Notes: a model not told the origin generated them from the sequence alone. A stretch of 64,000 nucleotides of DNA from Acanthacorydalis orientalis (GCA_034766995.1 CM068317.1:14061755-14125754); one strand, 5' to 3'; shown: positions 34,897-45,434, numbered from the stretch's first letter. Numbers and translations: made by a program.

Positions 34897-35295
34897 AAAA
34901 ACAGGCTCGTGGAACCGTAATAGTTTCAATGAAGATATTTTTAAATCACGAATGTTCATAATGACGAGCTAGACAAACCTCGGACCGACCGAGGACATGA
35001 CATTGTTTTTATTTCTTTTCTCTTCCTCTTATCCTTCCTTTTTCCCTGCCTTTTTTCGTCTTTACTCTTTTAGGGGTGGGGTTTTTCTGAAGAAATCTGT
35101 GTTTTTTTACAATTTTTCTAAGATCATGACTGCCCGTGACGCTTAAATATCCTTGTTCCCATCTATCATGAGTTACATCCGAAGAAGTATACTGATTTTT
35201 GGATCTTTAATGGATTCAGGCACTGCAACTACGTTGAAGCTTCCTATATCAACATCTATGGAAAAGCAAGAGCGCAAATAGTCTCAAAAAATAAA
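34897..35295 (+). mobile_element. 399-bp non-LTR-type insertion with 9-11 bp target duplication
   Basis: CTTTATCCG at 34888-34896 is repeated at 35296-35304, and the mariner reading frame resumes exactly after it. The insert contains an inverted pair CCTCGGACCGACCGAGG near 34979, a pyrimidine-rich stretch at 35005-35080, and ends CAAAAAATAAA. Target duplication plus A-rich 3' end and no inverted termini indicate target-primed retrotransposition of a truncated LINE or a SINE. Confidence 0.75.
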
Positions 35296-35963
35296 CTTTA
35301 TCCGACGATTTGTGACTACAGATGAGACTTGGATTCACTGTTACACTCCAGAATCGAAACAACAATCAAAGTAATGGAAACATGGTGATACTCCCCCGCC
35401 AAAAAAAGCAAAATCGGTTTTATCAGCTGGAAAAGGTATGGCTTCAATTTTTTATGATTCTAAAGGGATCATGCTAATCGATTACCTTTCAAAACCTCCA
35501 ACGATAACGAAAGTATTGCGCCAAATTTTTTAATCGACTCGATCAAACAATTCGTGAGAAAAGACCAGGTTTATCAAAAGGAAAGAAATCATTTTCCATG
35601 AGGACAATGCACGTCCCCATACAAGTATTGTATCCATAGCAAAACTCGCCGAATTGAAGTACTACTTGCTGCCCCATCTAGCCTATTCTCCAGATGTGAC
35701 CCGTTCAGGTTTCCATCTGTTCCCAAAACTTAAAAAAATTCTTGGTGGTAGGCGATTTTTGTCAGATAAAGAACTGATAGCAACAGTGAATCGCTATTTT
35801 GAGAACCTCCAAGAAAAAGATTTCCGAGACGACAATAAAGCTCTGGAGCATCGCCGGATGAAGTACATTGAAGTTCAGGGAGACAATATTGAAAAATAAA
35901 AGTACTTCAAAAACACAAGTTATATTATTTCATAGTTAAGTCTCGAACTTTTCAAATTGGCCT

Positions 35964-35967
35964 CATG

Positions 35968-35999
<32 letters not shown>

Positions 36000-36017
36000 T
36001 GTATGCATGTATGTATG

Positions 36018-36056
<39 letters not shown>
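35964..36056. repeat. (ATGT)n then (TA)n microsatellite
   Basis: About 50 bp of ATGT units and about 35 bp of TA, joining the mariner 3' end to the LINE tail at 36057. Confidence 0.9.
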
Positions 36057-36057
<1 letters not shown>

Positions 36058-36240
36058 TGAATGAATATATTTATTTGTATCCTGAGGTACATAATGACCT
36101 ATTACAAAGGTGATTGGTGTTATTTTGCATGTACTTATTTTTATAATACAGTTTTACAGTTTAAATAGTAATAATGGTTAGTTTCAATACCAAAATAATA
36201 GTTAAATAATAAAATAGGACAGTAATGTATAAGGCCTTGT
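36053..36240 (-). repeat. 3' end of LINE family L3, copy 1
   Basis: ATGAATGAATGAATATATTTATTTG and the following 180 bp match the L3 copies at 37706-38182 and 39799-40142. On the minus strand the 3' end is a (TTCA)n tail. Confidence 0.75.
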
Positions 36241-36620
36241 GGGTGTGCACAGCGGTAGTGCAGCAGAAGTCCGGTTAAATTAAAAACCATGGAAGTTTTC
36301 AATGATGCACTATATTAGAGTTCATCGTTTTTCCGAACGCAACACAACCGAAACTCGTTTTCTTTTTTTTGTCCTACGTCCGCACTTATTCATCCCGAAA
36401 CCATTAATAATCTTTTTCGATGCAGTCTCCCCACTCTTTGTCCGTCTCAATTCACCGCACAAACACACTTTCCATTCGCCCAACAAACAATCTTTTTAAA
36501 TAAAAATATTCGACAATCAACGTCTGATTGTCGTTTCAACCACAACAATCACCACACTCTCGCGCGCACCGACACCGTACATCGTTCCATTGTTGTCTGT
36601 AGCTTGGCCGCTACAGCCTT
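36241..36620. other. Unassigned CA-rich sequence
   Basis: Relatively C-rich plus strand (CCGCACAAACACACTTTCC and CACACTCTCGCGCGCACCGA). No frame or terminus recognised; could be part of an LTR or of the MADF-bearing element to the right. Confidence 0.3.
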
Positions 36621-36624
36621 ATTC

Positions 36625-37045
36625 GCACGAGCGTTAAAAAAACGCATCAACGTGCGCTTTTTTTCATCTTTTCCTCTCTCCTGATAATGTAAATAAATAT
36701 AATTGGGCATCAACTTAAATATGTATTAAATAGTTTAAATTATGAGAATATACGAAGACTTAAGATTCTGCAATTCTTAAAAAAGAAGTAAAAAATATTA
36801 TATTGAAATAAGAAAAAAATCATTAAGGACTTGGATAAAAAACATATGTTAGCATCGAAATATAACCACAGATACAAAGATATAAAATGTAATAATGGAA
36901 TAGAATCATATTTAAACCTGAGAATTTAGTTTGATAAAATCAAAATATTAAGTCAGTTAAGATTTATGGACACTAAACATTTTAAAATAAGAGAGCATTA
37001 GAAAAACGCATCAACGCGCGCTTTTTTTCATCTTTTCAATAAAAC
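36625..37045. repeat. Direct duplication of a roughly 55-bp AACGCATCAACG(T/C)GCGC block
   Basis: GAGCGTTAAAAAAACGCATCAACGTGCGCTTTTTTTCATCTTTTC at about 36627-36674 recurs as GAGCATTAGAAAAACGCATC and onward at about 36990-37037. The two flank about 320 bp of AT-rich sequence. They probably mark two copies of one element end. Confidence 0.7.
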
Positions 37046-37288
37046 ATATGAAACTCGGTGTTTCTTTTCACATGCGTTCATTTAAAGCGCGGTAAAAAAT
37101 ATAGAACTTGATCCACTTCTCACGCCGAGCGTGTTGCGCTGAAGTAAATAGAACATATGGAAGAGGGTGTTTTCATTCGCATAAGCGTTTAAAAAGCGTC
37201 GAATAACGCCGAATTCGTAAGTCAGTCTTTCTTGCATGTCGGTACTGATTACAAGTACAACAGATAACGGCAGACAGCGTTTACGAAA

Positions 37289-37417
37289 ATGGTGGTATTT
37301 GATACTAGACGTTTTATTTTGGAGGTGGAATCGAGATCTTTGTTATATAACAAAGGATTACCAAATTATTTAAACAACATTTTGAAGGACACGTGGGTGG
37401 AGTCACTTCAAAAATAA
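37289..37417 (+). pseudogene. MADF-domain N-terminal fragment (possibly Harbinger-associated)
   Basis: A 42-residue frame reads MVVFDTRRFILEVESRSLLY then NKGLPNYLNN and KDTWVES, closed by TAA at 37415. The pattern F(I/L)xxVExRxxLYxxxxPxYxN...W is the first half of a MADF DNA-binding domain. MADF proteins are encoded both by insect hosts and, as accessory proteins, by PIF/Harbinger elements. The rest of the domain is absent. Its position directly after the duplicated ACGCATC block suggests a transposon remnant, but no transposase lies nearby. Confidence 0.5.
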
Positions 37418-37705
37418 TCCCAAATTGGGAAAATATCGTAGATAACGATTCTTAATAATTCATTAAATGTTTCAATTTTCATACTGGAGTAGCTGAAAAA
37501 CATCCGTAAACAACCTTCAATCTTCATAAATAGCAACAAGCTGTCCTTTCAAGTATTGTTGATCATTCAGAGGATGCACACAGAACTTTTTCATTTTTTT
37601 TTCACCTTCTTAAAATACATACAGCTATCGCCAACAACTCTTCTGAATTCATGCGTCCGAAGATGATGAAAAGGAGTGATTTTTAAATGCTCACATGAAC
37701 ACTAT
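37418..37705. other. Unassigned AT-rich sequence
   Basis: May be the decayed remainder of the MADF-bearing unit; nothing readable. Confidence 0.4.
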
Positions 37706-38182
37706 ATGAATGAATGAATGAATGTATTTATTTGTATCAGAGGTACACAATGACCAATTACAAAGGAGGTTGGTGTTATTTTGCATGTACTTATTTTTAC
37801 AATACAGTTTTACAATTTAAATGGTAATAAAAGCTAAGTTGAATACTAAAATAGTACAGTACTGTTAATAGTATTAGAGGATAATATGAAGTATAGTTTA
37901 TTCATTTAAACAGAATGACCGAAGTTTCAAGGCTGAAGTTATATAATAAAATATATTCTTTGCTTCACTTTTTGTTTCTATGAGCATTATGTTTGGAAAT
38001 TGGTTGACTCGTATGAACTGTTCCTATATGGCTCATATTGTGGACACTCACTTAGTAGGTGTTGGATTGTTTCATTCACGTTTAAATTACACATTAGGCA
38101 CTTGTCCGTTACACATATTTTATGGGTAATTCCTTTATTGCATTATAGTAAGTTTCGCGTCCCGCAAGTTTTATTTGAGCTA
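37706..38182 (-). pseudogene. Non-LTR retrotransposon L3, C-terminal zinc knuckle and 3' UTR
   Basis: On the minus strand, TDKCLMCNLNVNETIQHLL and SECPQYEPYR are read at about 38115-38023. The arrangement CxxC...ETxxHLLxECPxY is the C-terminal cysteine/histidine motif of R1/I/Jockey-type LINE proteins. About 310 bp of 3' UTR follows and the element ends in (TTCA)n at 37706-37725. The 5' side is broken by the mariner that starts at 38185. Copies: 36053-36240 and 39799-40142. Confidence 0.75.
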
Positions 38183-38184
38183 TA

Positions 38185-39105
38185 CGAGGTCAGACAATTA
38201 AGTAATGCGACAAAATTCAAAAATCGAGTATATTTAAAAATTAAGGTACACCGCTGCGATCCCCTTCAAAGTAGTCCCCTCCCGCATCTATACACTTATT
38301 CCAGCGAGTTTTCCAGTTTTCGTAACAATTCTGGAACACTTCTTGTGGGACCTCTCCGAGTACCCTCGTCACAGATTCTTGGATATCTTCAACGGAGTCA
38401 AAATGTCGACCTTTGACTAATTTTTTCATATGGGGGAATAGGAAAAAGTCGCAGGGTGACATGTCCGGTGAATAGGGCGGTTGTGGTAACGTTGCGATGC
38501 CTTTAGACGCCAAAAACTGAGAGACACTGAACGCACTGTGACAGGGAGCATTGTCGTGATGCAGAACCCAAGTCTTCGCGATCTCTGGACGCATTCTGAG
38601 CACCCTTTTTCGTAATTTTTCGAGCACATTGCGGTAGAATACTTGATTTACGGTTTGTCCAGGTGGTACGAACTCTTTGTGAACCACCCCTTTGCTGTCG
38701 AAGAAGCAAATCAACATGGTTTTCACTTTGGACTTGCTCATTCTCGCCTTCTTTGGCCTTGGTGCTCCAGGGGACAGCCACTGTTGGCTTTGTCGTTTAG
38801 TTTCGGGGTCATATTGAAAGAACCAACTTTCATCACCAGTAATAACTCGATCGAGAAGAGTAGGATCACTTTCAACCTGCTCGAGACAATCTTGAGCGAT
38901 GTTCATTCGGTGGGCTTCGTGACATACACTACTCGCGCGTTGTTACAAAACACTAAACAGCTGGCGAAGAAATGATCGTACGAGGGTGGTCAAGGTCTCA
39001 ATCGAGAGAGTAGGGATCTGCTATTACGGTGGCGGAGTTACAGGTTCGCAGTGTTACCACAGGCCGAGAAAAAAAATCGGTCGCATTACTTAATTGTCTG
39101 ACCTC

Positions 39106-39106
<1 letters not shown>
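38185..39106 (-). mobile_element. mariner family C, copy 2, DNA-binding domain deleted, catalytic frame open
   Basis: Termini CGAGGTCAGACAATTAAGTA at both ends, flanked by TA. On the minus strand an uninterrupted 221-residue frame (38906-38241) starts MNIAQDCLEQVESD and holds all three catalytic aspartates: ITGDESWFFQYDPETKRQS, LHHDNAPCHSA and YSPDMSPCDFFLFP. The N-terminal helix-turn-helix part is removed by a deletion whose junction (CATGTCACGAAG/CCCACC region) differs from that of copy 1 at 12569. With catalysis apparently intact but no DNA-binding domain, it cannot act as a normal transposase. It is inserted in LINE L3 sequence. Confidence 0.9.
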
Positions 39107-39151
<45 letters not shown>

Positions 39152-39181
39152 ACTACAATAGCAATAAAAGAATTATTAAAG

Positions 39182-39240
<59 letters not shown>
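39107..39240. repeat. Two (TA)n arrays separated by a 34-bp unique spacer
   Basis: 39107-39149 and 39184-39239, around CTACTACAATAGCAATAAAAG. The first abuts the mariner terminus. Confidence 0.95.
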
Positions 39241-39241
<1 letters not shown>

Positions 39242-39728
39242 TAACATACATAATAAAATATGACTGTCTTCGACCAAATCGAGCACAGACACACAAATTC
39301 CTTCAGTGCACACAAGTAACGCTTTTAATTTAAACGGCCGCGAGCATCATTAATAATAATAATACGCTGCATTATGTAAACGTTACGAGCGCGCAAAGAA
39401 AGCAACATTTATTTTCATTACAAAAACCACTAGCCGTTGATCCGTTGATATGTTGACGGCATTGACGCTTATTCAAACTGTCAGGCGTATTGTGGTCGCG
39501 CCAAAGCGCACACACACGCTTTTCAGAACGATAAAAGCATTTTTCCCACGGCAGCAGTGCCCGATACTGTCATTATTGTCATTTGAAAAGTGCGATAATG
39601 TGTATTTTGTTAGTACCGAACGCATACGCTCCCTACTGTTGACCTATTCCATTGTGTTCGTGTGTTTTCATTGCGTGGATTTATGATTATCCGATATATT
39701 TATTATAATAGACGATAGTTTTTCTTTC

Positions 39729-39731
<3 letters not shown>
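39241..39731. other. Unique sequence island of higher GC
   Basis: 39335-39690 is of mixed composition with many CpG (CGGCCGCGAGC, CGTTACGAGCGCGC, GTGGTCGCGCC), shares no repeat with the rest of the window and lacks a credible exon. It is a candidate noncoding exon or regulatory element, but the sequence alone does not decide. Confidence 0.35.

Positions 39732-39798
<67 letters not shown>
39732..39798. repeat. (TA)n microsatellite
   Basis: About 66 bp TA adjoining the (TGAA)n end of an L3 copy. Confidence 0.95.
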
Positions 39799-39799
<1 letters not shown>

Positions 39800-40142
39800 G
39801 AATGAATGTATTTATTAATTTGTATTCGAGGCAAACGATGACCTGTTACAAAGGTGCTTGGTATTACTTTGTATATGCTTATTTTTTTATAACACTTACA
39901 GTTTTACAATTAAAATAGTAATAATGGTCATTTTAAATAATAAAATAATACAGTAATATATAATAATACAGTAGTATTAGAGAATAATATAAAGTATAGT
40001 TTATTCATTTAGACAAAATGACCGAAGTGTAAAGGCTGAAGTTATAAAATAAAATATATTCTTTACTTCACTTTTGGTCTTTATGAGTATTATATTTGGA
40101 AAGTGATAAACTTATATGAAAGTGTTCCTATATGTCTCTTCA
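39799..40142 (-). repeat. LINE L3 3' end, copy 3
   Basis: Matches 37706-38030 in order (TGAATGAATGTATTTATT, TTGTATTCGAGGCAAACGATG, GACCGAAGTGTAAAGGCTGAAG). Truncated at about 40142 where mariner H sequence begins. Confidence 0.8.
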
Positions 40143-40436
40143 TACACCTCCTATATACACCTTCCAAACGGTCAAACGATAACGGAAGAGTATTGTATTA
40201 AAATTTAGGATCGGCTCGATCAAACAATTCGCGAGAAAAGATCAGATTTATCAAAGAAAAACGATCATTTTCCATCAGGACAATGCACGTCCCCATATAC
40301 AAGTGTTGTATTCATGGCAAAACTCGTTGAATTAAAATACGATTTGCTACCCCATCAAGCCTATTCATCAGATTTAGCTCTTCAGATTACTATCTGTTCT
40401 CAAAACATAAAAACTTCCTTATATAACGGTAACTAG
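40143..40436 (+). pseudogene. Fragment of mariner family H transposase, C-terminal half
   Basis: About 280 bp reading, with frame breaks, SKKNDHFPSGQCTSPYT/FHQDNARPHI and LVELKYDLLPHQAYSSDLA. It equals the second half of the copies at 35500-35750 and 46200-46450. Both ends are missing. Confidence 0.75.
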
Positions 40437-40525
40437 ATAGAGATAAGATAACGGTAACTAGAAAAATTGGCGCTAAATTTAAAATGATAAAAAACTGCAA
40501 TTATTTTTGCACCAATCGTGTATAT
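40437..40525 (-). mobile_element. 5' terminal fragment of cecropia-like mariner
   Basis: Reverse complement of the terminus at 52682: GATAACGGTAACTAGAAAAA through AACTGCAATTATTTTTGCACCAA. Only about 85 bp remain. Confidence 0.8.
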
Positions 40526-40529
40526 GTGT

Positions 40530-40566
40530 AAATCGGTCGCATTACTTAATTGTCTAACCTCGTATA
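40530..40566 (-). mobile_element. Solo terminus of mariner family C
   Basis: AATCGGTCGCATTACTTAATTGTCTAACCTCG is the terminal repeat of the elements at 12569 and 38185, next to a short TA run. Confidence 0.8.
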
Positions 40567-40569
40567 TAT

Positions 40570-40682
40570 ATCATCATCATCATCTTCAGCCCCTGTCAAT
40601 CCACTGCTGGATAAAGGCCTCTTCCATGATTTTCCATTTTGTTCGATTCAGTGCCTCTCTTTTCCACAGTTTTCCAAGAAAG
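40570..40682 (-). mobile_element. LINE L1 3' end, minus strand
   Basis: ATCATCATCATCTTCAGCCC and the following 100 bp are the reverse complement of 1600-1722, ending in the same (GAT)n/(TA)n tail. Truncated on its 5' side at about 40682. Confidence 0.88.
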
Positions 40683-40689
40683 ATATGTA

Positions 40690-40735
40690 CATATGTGTAT
40701 ATATATATATATATACATATGTTATATACATATAA

Positions 40736-40791
<56 letters not shown>

Positions 40792-40815
40792 GTATATATA
40801 TATATATATATGGTG
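40690..40815. repeat. TA/CA compound microsatellite
   Basis: TA with ACATATG interruptions, a (CA)11 block at 40736-40757 and further TA. Confidence 0.93.
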
Positions 40816-40894
40816 GTGTAGAAAGACCGAAAGTGTTTAAGTATTTAATACTTATTTTGTTTAAATAATTTTTTTTCTTATTTTCCGAATTTTA

Positions 40895-41333
40895 TAAATA
40901 AAACTTGTGGAATTTATCACGGAAATGTACACGACGGCCAGCTATTGGCTTTCGACCACAGATGTGGTTCAAATAAGATGGAGCCACAGCGCGTACAGCA
41001 AGACACGTTATGGAACTTTTACGGGACATTTTTGGGGAACGCATAATCTCAAGAAACAGTGATTTTAATTGGCCTGCACGTTCGTCTGATTTAGGCCAAA
41101 AACTATCCTGCAGCTGAAGAAAAACATACAAGAAATTTGAGCGCGATGTCCAGAAATCCTAAGTGAAGTGATGGAAAATGCCCAAGAGAGAGCTCGACTC
41201 TGTGAAACCGAAAATAGGCATCACTCGCGTAATGTCATTTTTCATGTATAATCAGCAAAATTTCCTCATCCTTATACTATATTTTGGGGAATAAAAAAAG
41301 ATGAAAATATTACAAAATTTTTGCGCCACTGTG

Positions 41334-41335
<2 letters not shown>
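40895..41335 (+). pseudogene. IS630/Tc1-type transposase relic, C-terminal part
   Basis: Across frames the plus strand resembles HQMWFxQDGATxRTARHVMEL (about 40962-41015), then FGERIISRNSDFNWPAR (about 41035-41080). It ends with PEILSEVMENAQERARLCETENRHH (about 41150-41226). The DGA and RNSDFNWPxRS segments belong to the IS630-like group also found at 14757-16022. The right end ATTTTTGCGCCACTGTG at about 41318-41333 looks like a terminal repeat. Confidence 0.65.
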
Positions 41336-41375
<40 letters not shown>

Positions 41376-41395
41376 TATATATATATATACATATA
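41336..41395. repeat. (TA)n microsatellite
   Basis: TA array between the IS630-type relic and the mauritiana mariner. Confidence 0.93.
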
Positions 41396-42671
41396 TTAGG
41401 TGTTGGAATTAATTCGTAGCGTTTTACAAGAGATGGCGTAGGTAGTACATTCTTCCATTGTTCCCTTTAACCAAATATTCCCCGTAAAACAGCTGTCTTT
41501 AGGCGTCAGTTTCAGTATATGTCATTTGGCTGAAGCGTAAATAATAACACTTTGTGCTTTATCGAATGTGTCGAATTTCGTACCGGATAAATTGTTTTTG
41601 CGGGGAGTTTTAATTCATTACTTTAACATGAAAAAAAGTGCTGTCGAAAGTCATCGTATTTTAGTGGAAGTTTATGGTGACCATGCTCTAGCTGAGAAAA
41701 CGTTTCGGAAGTGGTTTGCATGTTTTAAAAGTGTTTCGACTCGGAAGACAAGGAACGACCTGGACAGCCGAAAAAGTTCGACGATGAAGAATCGGAGGCA
41801 TTGATTAATGAAGACCCCATGTCAAACACTTCACGAATTATCTGAATCGTTGGGAGTTGACTTGTCAACGGTAGGAAAACGCCTTAAAGCCACGGGAATG
41901 ATCCAAAAGCAAAGAAATTGGGTCCCATACGAATTGAGACCGAGCGACGTTGAAAGGTGTTTTTCTACCTGTGAACTGCTGCTTCAACGGGAGAAAAGGA
42001 AGAGATTTTTGCATCGAATTGTCACGGGCGAGAAAAGTGGATCAATTACGACAATCCCAAGCACAGAAAGTCATGGCCCGGTCAACCATCAACACCAGCG
42101 GCGAAGCCAAATATCCATGGATCCAAGCTCATGCTCTGTATTCGGTGGGATCATAAGGGTGTGATCTACTATGAGCTGCTCAAACCGAATGAAACCATCA
42201 CTGGGGATCGCTACCGAGTACAATTGATGCGCTTGAGCCGCGCATTGAAGGAAAAACAACCGAAATACTTTGAAAGATACGATAAAGTGATTTTTCAGCA
42301 CGACAATGCTCGTCCGCACGTCGCAAAACCGGTCAAAACATACTTGGAAACGCTTAATTGGGAAGTCCTACCCCACCCGCCGTATTCTCCAGATATTGCT
42401 CCTTCTGATTACCACTTGTTTTGATCGATGAGTCATGGCCTGTCTGGGCAGAAACTCACTTCTTATGAAGATTGCAAAAAATGGGTCGATTCGTGGATTG
42501 CATCTAAAGACGAGGCGTTATTCCGACGTGGTATTCGTTTCCTGCCCGAAAGATGGGAAAAAGTAGTGTCTAACGATAGACAATACTTTGAATGATATGT
42601 TTTTTCAATTTCATTAAAAAAAACGATATTTTTTCATGAAGAAAACGCTACGAATTAATTCCAACACCCAA
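41396..42671 (+). mobile_element. mauritiana-like (Mboumar-like) mariner, copy 1, full length
   Basis: Inverted ends TTAGGTGTTGGAATTAATTC and (reversed) TTGGGTGTTGGAATTAATTC, TA on both sides, 1,276 bp. The transposase starts at 41568 (MSNFVPDKLFLRGVLIHYFN, GDHALAEKTFRKWFACF). It shifts frame near 41740, resumes at 41808 (LHELSESLGVDLSTVGKRL) and shifts again at about 42028, where the first catalytic Asp (TGDEKW) is destroyed. FQHDNARPHVAKPV and YSPDIAPSDYHLF are intact before a TGA at 42422-42424. The remaining 50 residues (HGLSGQKLTSYED to DRQYFE) follow. It resembles ant Mboumar elements. Confidence 0.92.
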
Positions 42672-43059
42672 TATATACTATATTTATCACATTAATTTGT
42701 ATCAATAACAACATAATTTAAATTTAAAAAAGTTTGTTTCGTTATTTTGAAATTAGAGGAGTTTCTCATTCAAATTTATTGTCATAATAAGTATAATATT
42801 AATCAATTTGACCGAAATGATGGTCAGAAATGAATAAAATCATTTCTAAATACAATTTTATGATACTGACTATCACATACGTCGCATAAATTATTTTACT
42901 ATTTAAAACGTGTATAAATTAGTGAATTTCGAATTTTAATTTTTTTTTTGTATTTTATCTCTAATACATCCTTTAAAAAGTAATCAGTTCAGATTTGATT
43001 TGGTTAGGGTACATGTGTGGTTAGAACATGTTAGAAAAAAAGATAGGGCTATTCTTAGA
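42672..43059. other. AT-rich spacer, nothing recognised
   Basis: No supported feature. Confidence 0.45.
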
Positions 43060-43672
43060 CAGATCAATCTATAGTCAGGTCGAATTCCAGTCCAATCAAT
43101 CCACAGTTAAATGAGTTCACAACCAGGACAGTAAGAGTAGTAACAGTCAGACAATGTAATTCATAGTCAGGTCAATTCAGAATCAAGTGAATTCACAGTT
43201 AGATCAATCCACAGTCAGGTTAATTCAGTCAGTTAAATTTAACTATCAAGTCAATAACAGTCAGATAGATTTATTCATAGTCAGGTCAATTCACAATCAA
43301 GTGAATTCACAGTTAGATCAATCCACAGTCAGGTCAATTTAGTCATTTAAATTAACTATCAAGTCAATAACAGTCAGATAGATTTATTCATAGTCAGGTG
43401 AATCCAGAATCAAGTGAATTCACAGTTAGATCAATCCACAGTCAGGTTACTATACTATAACTATCAAGTCAATAACAGTGAGACAATAATTCATAATCAA
43501 GTAAATCTACAGTCGAGCCAATCTACAGTCAGATTAATCAATAATTAAGTTAATCCAGAGTCAATTCAATCCACAGCCAAGTTAGTCTACAGTCAGTAGT
43601 CAGATTAGTTCACAGTTAAGTTAGTTAACGGTCATAGCTAGACAGGATAATTCATAATCAGGTGAATCAAAA
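43060..43672. repeat. Minisatellite of ~15-bp units with a 113-114 bp higher-order period
   Basis: Degenerate units of the type (C/A)AGTCAGGTCAATTCA fill the stretch. A higher-order block beginning TCATAGTCAGG repeats at 43161, 43274 and 43388 and includes AATCAAGTGAATTCACAGTT and AACTATCAAGTCAATAACAG. After 43450 only the short units continue, more diverged. Confidence 0.9.
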
Positions 43673-44395
43673 GTAAAGTCGAGATTGTTTTTTATTTCAA
43701 AATCTGCGTTATCTGCGTCCATCAGGATCGGCCATTGGTGATATTAGATGCTCAGTCAGACAGTGTCAATATCCAATTCAACTTTTCATTCGATTTTCCA
43801 CATTGAAAATAATGTAAAATAGTAAATATTACCTAAAATCGGTTTCACTTTTTCGATACGGTTATGTATTTCGCCAGTAGCGCCTCGTATACTCGAATCG
43901 CAAATACGGAATTACTGTTACGATCCGAACATACATTTCACCGTTCATATCGTTATGTTCAGACTGGCCGCGACAAAAAACAAAATAAATCGGTTGCGAT
44001 GGAGATAACAAGCTATACTATTTTCGATTAAAGCTGTGAATCAATGCAAAATTTTAACGGGGGACTATAATCATCGGTAGTATCAAAAGGGTTAACAGAA
44101 GAACCAGCCTTTATACCACTGTCAGTTATAGCCTAGAATTAGAAATATTACAATATCGCCCAAATGCTAAAAATGTTATCAATATTGAAAGAGAGATGCG
44201 TAAAAAACTTGGCACAGGAGTTTAAATCTCGAATGGGAGATATTAGGATAAAAAAATAGAAAAAAAAATAGAATACAAACATTAAAATAATGTGTTTGTT
44301 TTTCAGAATAATCATCGCCATTATTAATATATTTCTGACAACGTACACTAAATTTACAAATCCATTAGAAAAGAAATCTAGTGTTTGTTCGTGTG
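43673..44395. other. Unassigned sequence
   Basis: Mixed composition, with a slightly CpG-richer part at 43850-44000. Nothing coding recognised. Confidence 0.4.
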
Positions 44396-44720
44396 GTCAA
44401 TTCTTCACAGCAGCTTTAATTCGATAGTAATCGAAATGTGCTTCATCATAATAACGCAAGATCACATACTTGAAAACTTACTCGGAAAATCAAGAAGCGG
44501 AGCAGTTTTAATGACCACCCACACCCCTGTTACAGCCCAGATCTGAACTCGTCTGACTTACACTTATTCCCACGTTTCAAGCGTACTGTCAATGGAAGGA
44601 ATTTTGATGTTCGCGACGAAGTTAAGGTTGTAAACGAACGAACAACATATTTCTTCACAGAAGAAATAAACTCGTGACACGCTGACAGAAATTTATGATT
44701 AATAGCGATGATTATGTTTG
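44396..44720 (+). pseudogene. mariner-type transposase remnant, C-terminal end
   Basis: Across a frame break, RSGAVLMTTHTP is followed by SDLHLFPRFKRTVNGRNFDV and DEVKVVNERTTYFFTEE. SDxHLFPxxKRxxxGxxF is the region of the third catalytic Asp in mariners. Both termini are lost and the family is not one of the others in the window. Confidence 0.55.
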
Positions 44721-45434
44721 AAAAATACATGTGTGTTATTTGAATGATTATGTTCCGCGCTTCCTTTGTTGTTTCGTACCAATATTTCAAATCAATCAGT
44801 TATGACCTCCTGTGCACATTTTGTACCCACGCCACATAATAAAATTATATTAATGATCTATTACATTTTTTAAATTCTATATTAAAAAATGTATCAACCG
44901 ATCTTGTAATAAATAGACACTTGAAAAGCACATGAATTATTCATTAAATAATTTATTCGTATATAAACTTCATGATAAAATATTTAGTTCATACAAACTT
45001 CCAAAACTTATCACACATATGGAAATTATAATAGCATACGTTATGAAGCTTTAATCATAACAAAAAAGTTAAAGAGGAATCTAAATAGAATTTATTTTCG
45101 ACGTAACAATTCTGACTGAGCTTGAGATGTAGAAAAGTGAAAAGATAAAAACTCAAATATAATAGAGTTCAATGAGCAATAAATTTGTCGTAAATGGACC
45201 CGATCGCAAATTTATGAGCAATAAAAAAATGCGTCAGGAGATTTTTCAAATAACAACTGTACTATTTTTTTATATGAACCGATGAGTTTCCGAAGCACAC
45301 TAAATTTTTTATCAGTTTTATATCTAGACGCATTAAAAACACATCAAAGTTTTAAGATCTTATTTTTATCAGGAAATAAGGTCTTAAAACTAGAAAACAT
45401 TCACATTTCATTAGAGACATTATTTTTCATAATA
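44721..45434. other. AT-rich spacer, nothing recognised
   Basis: No supported feature. Confidence 0.45.

Larger units (their letters stand above)
32805..35967 (+). mobile_element. irritans-like mariner family H, copy 1, with nested insertions
   Basis: 5' terminus CGAGGATGATTTGAATAGTTCGCGG at 32805 (TA before it); 3' terminus (reversed) TGAGGCCAATTTGAAAAGTT ends near 35967. The host element is split by another mariner (32839-34324) and by a retroelement insertion (34897-35295). Its transposase begins near 34466, is damaged at first, then reads open from 34547: KKWVVEFQYARASLEDNPRS and VGVSDERVYHILTEELGMKK to 34890. After the insertion it resumes as FIRRFVTTDETWIHC (35302 on) and runs to YIEVQGDNIEK at 35899. 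Without insertions it would be about 1.28 kb. A complete but decayed sister lies at 45435-46654. Confidence 0.85.

Noticed and set aside
43060..43672. CRISPR-like array
   Set aside because: Repeat units touch each other and are degenerate, there are no unique spacers, and the genome is animal.
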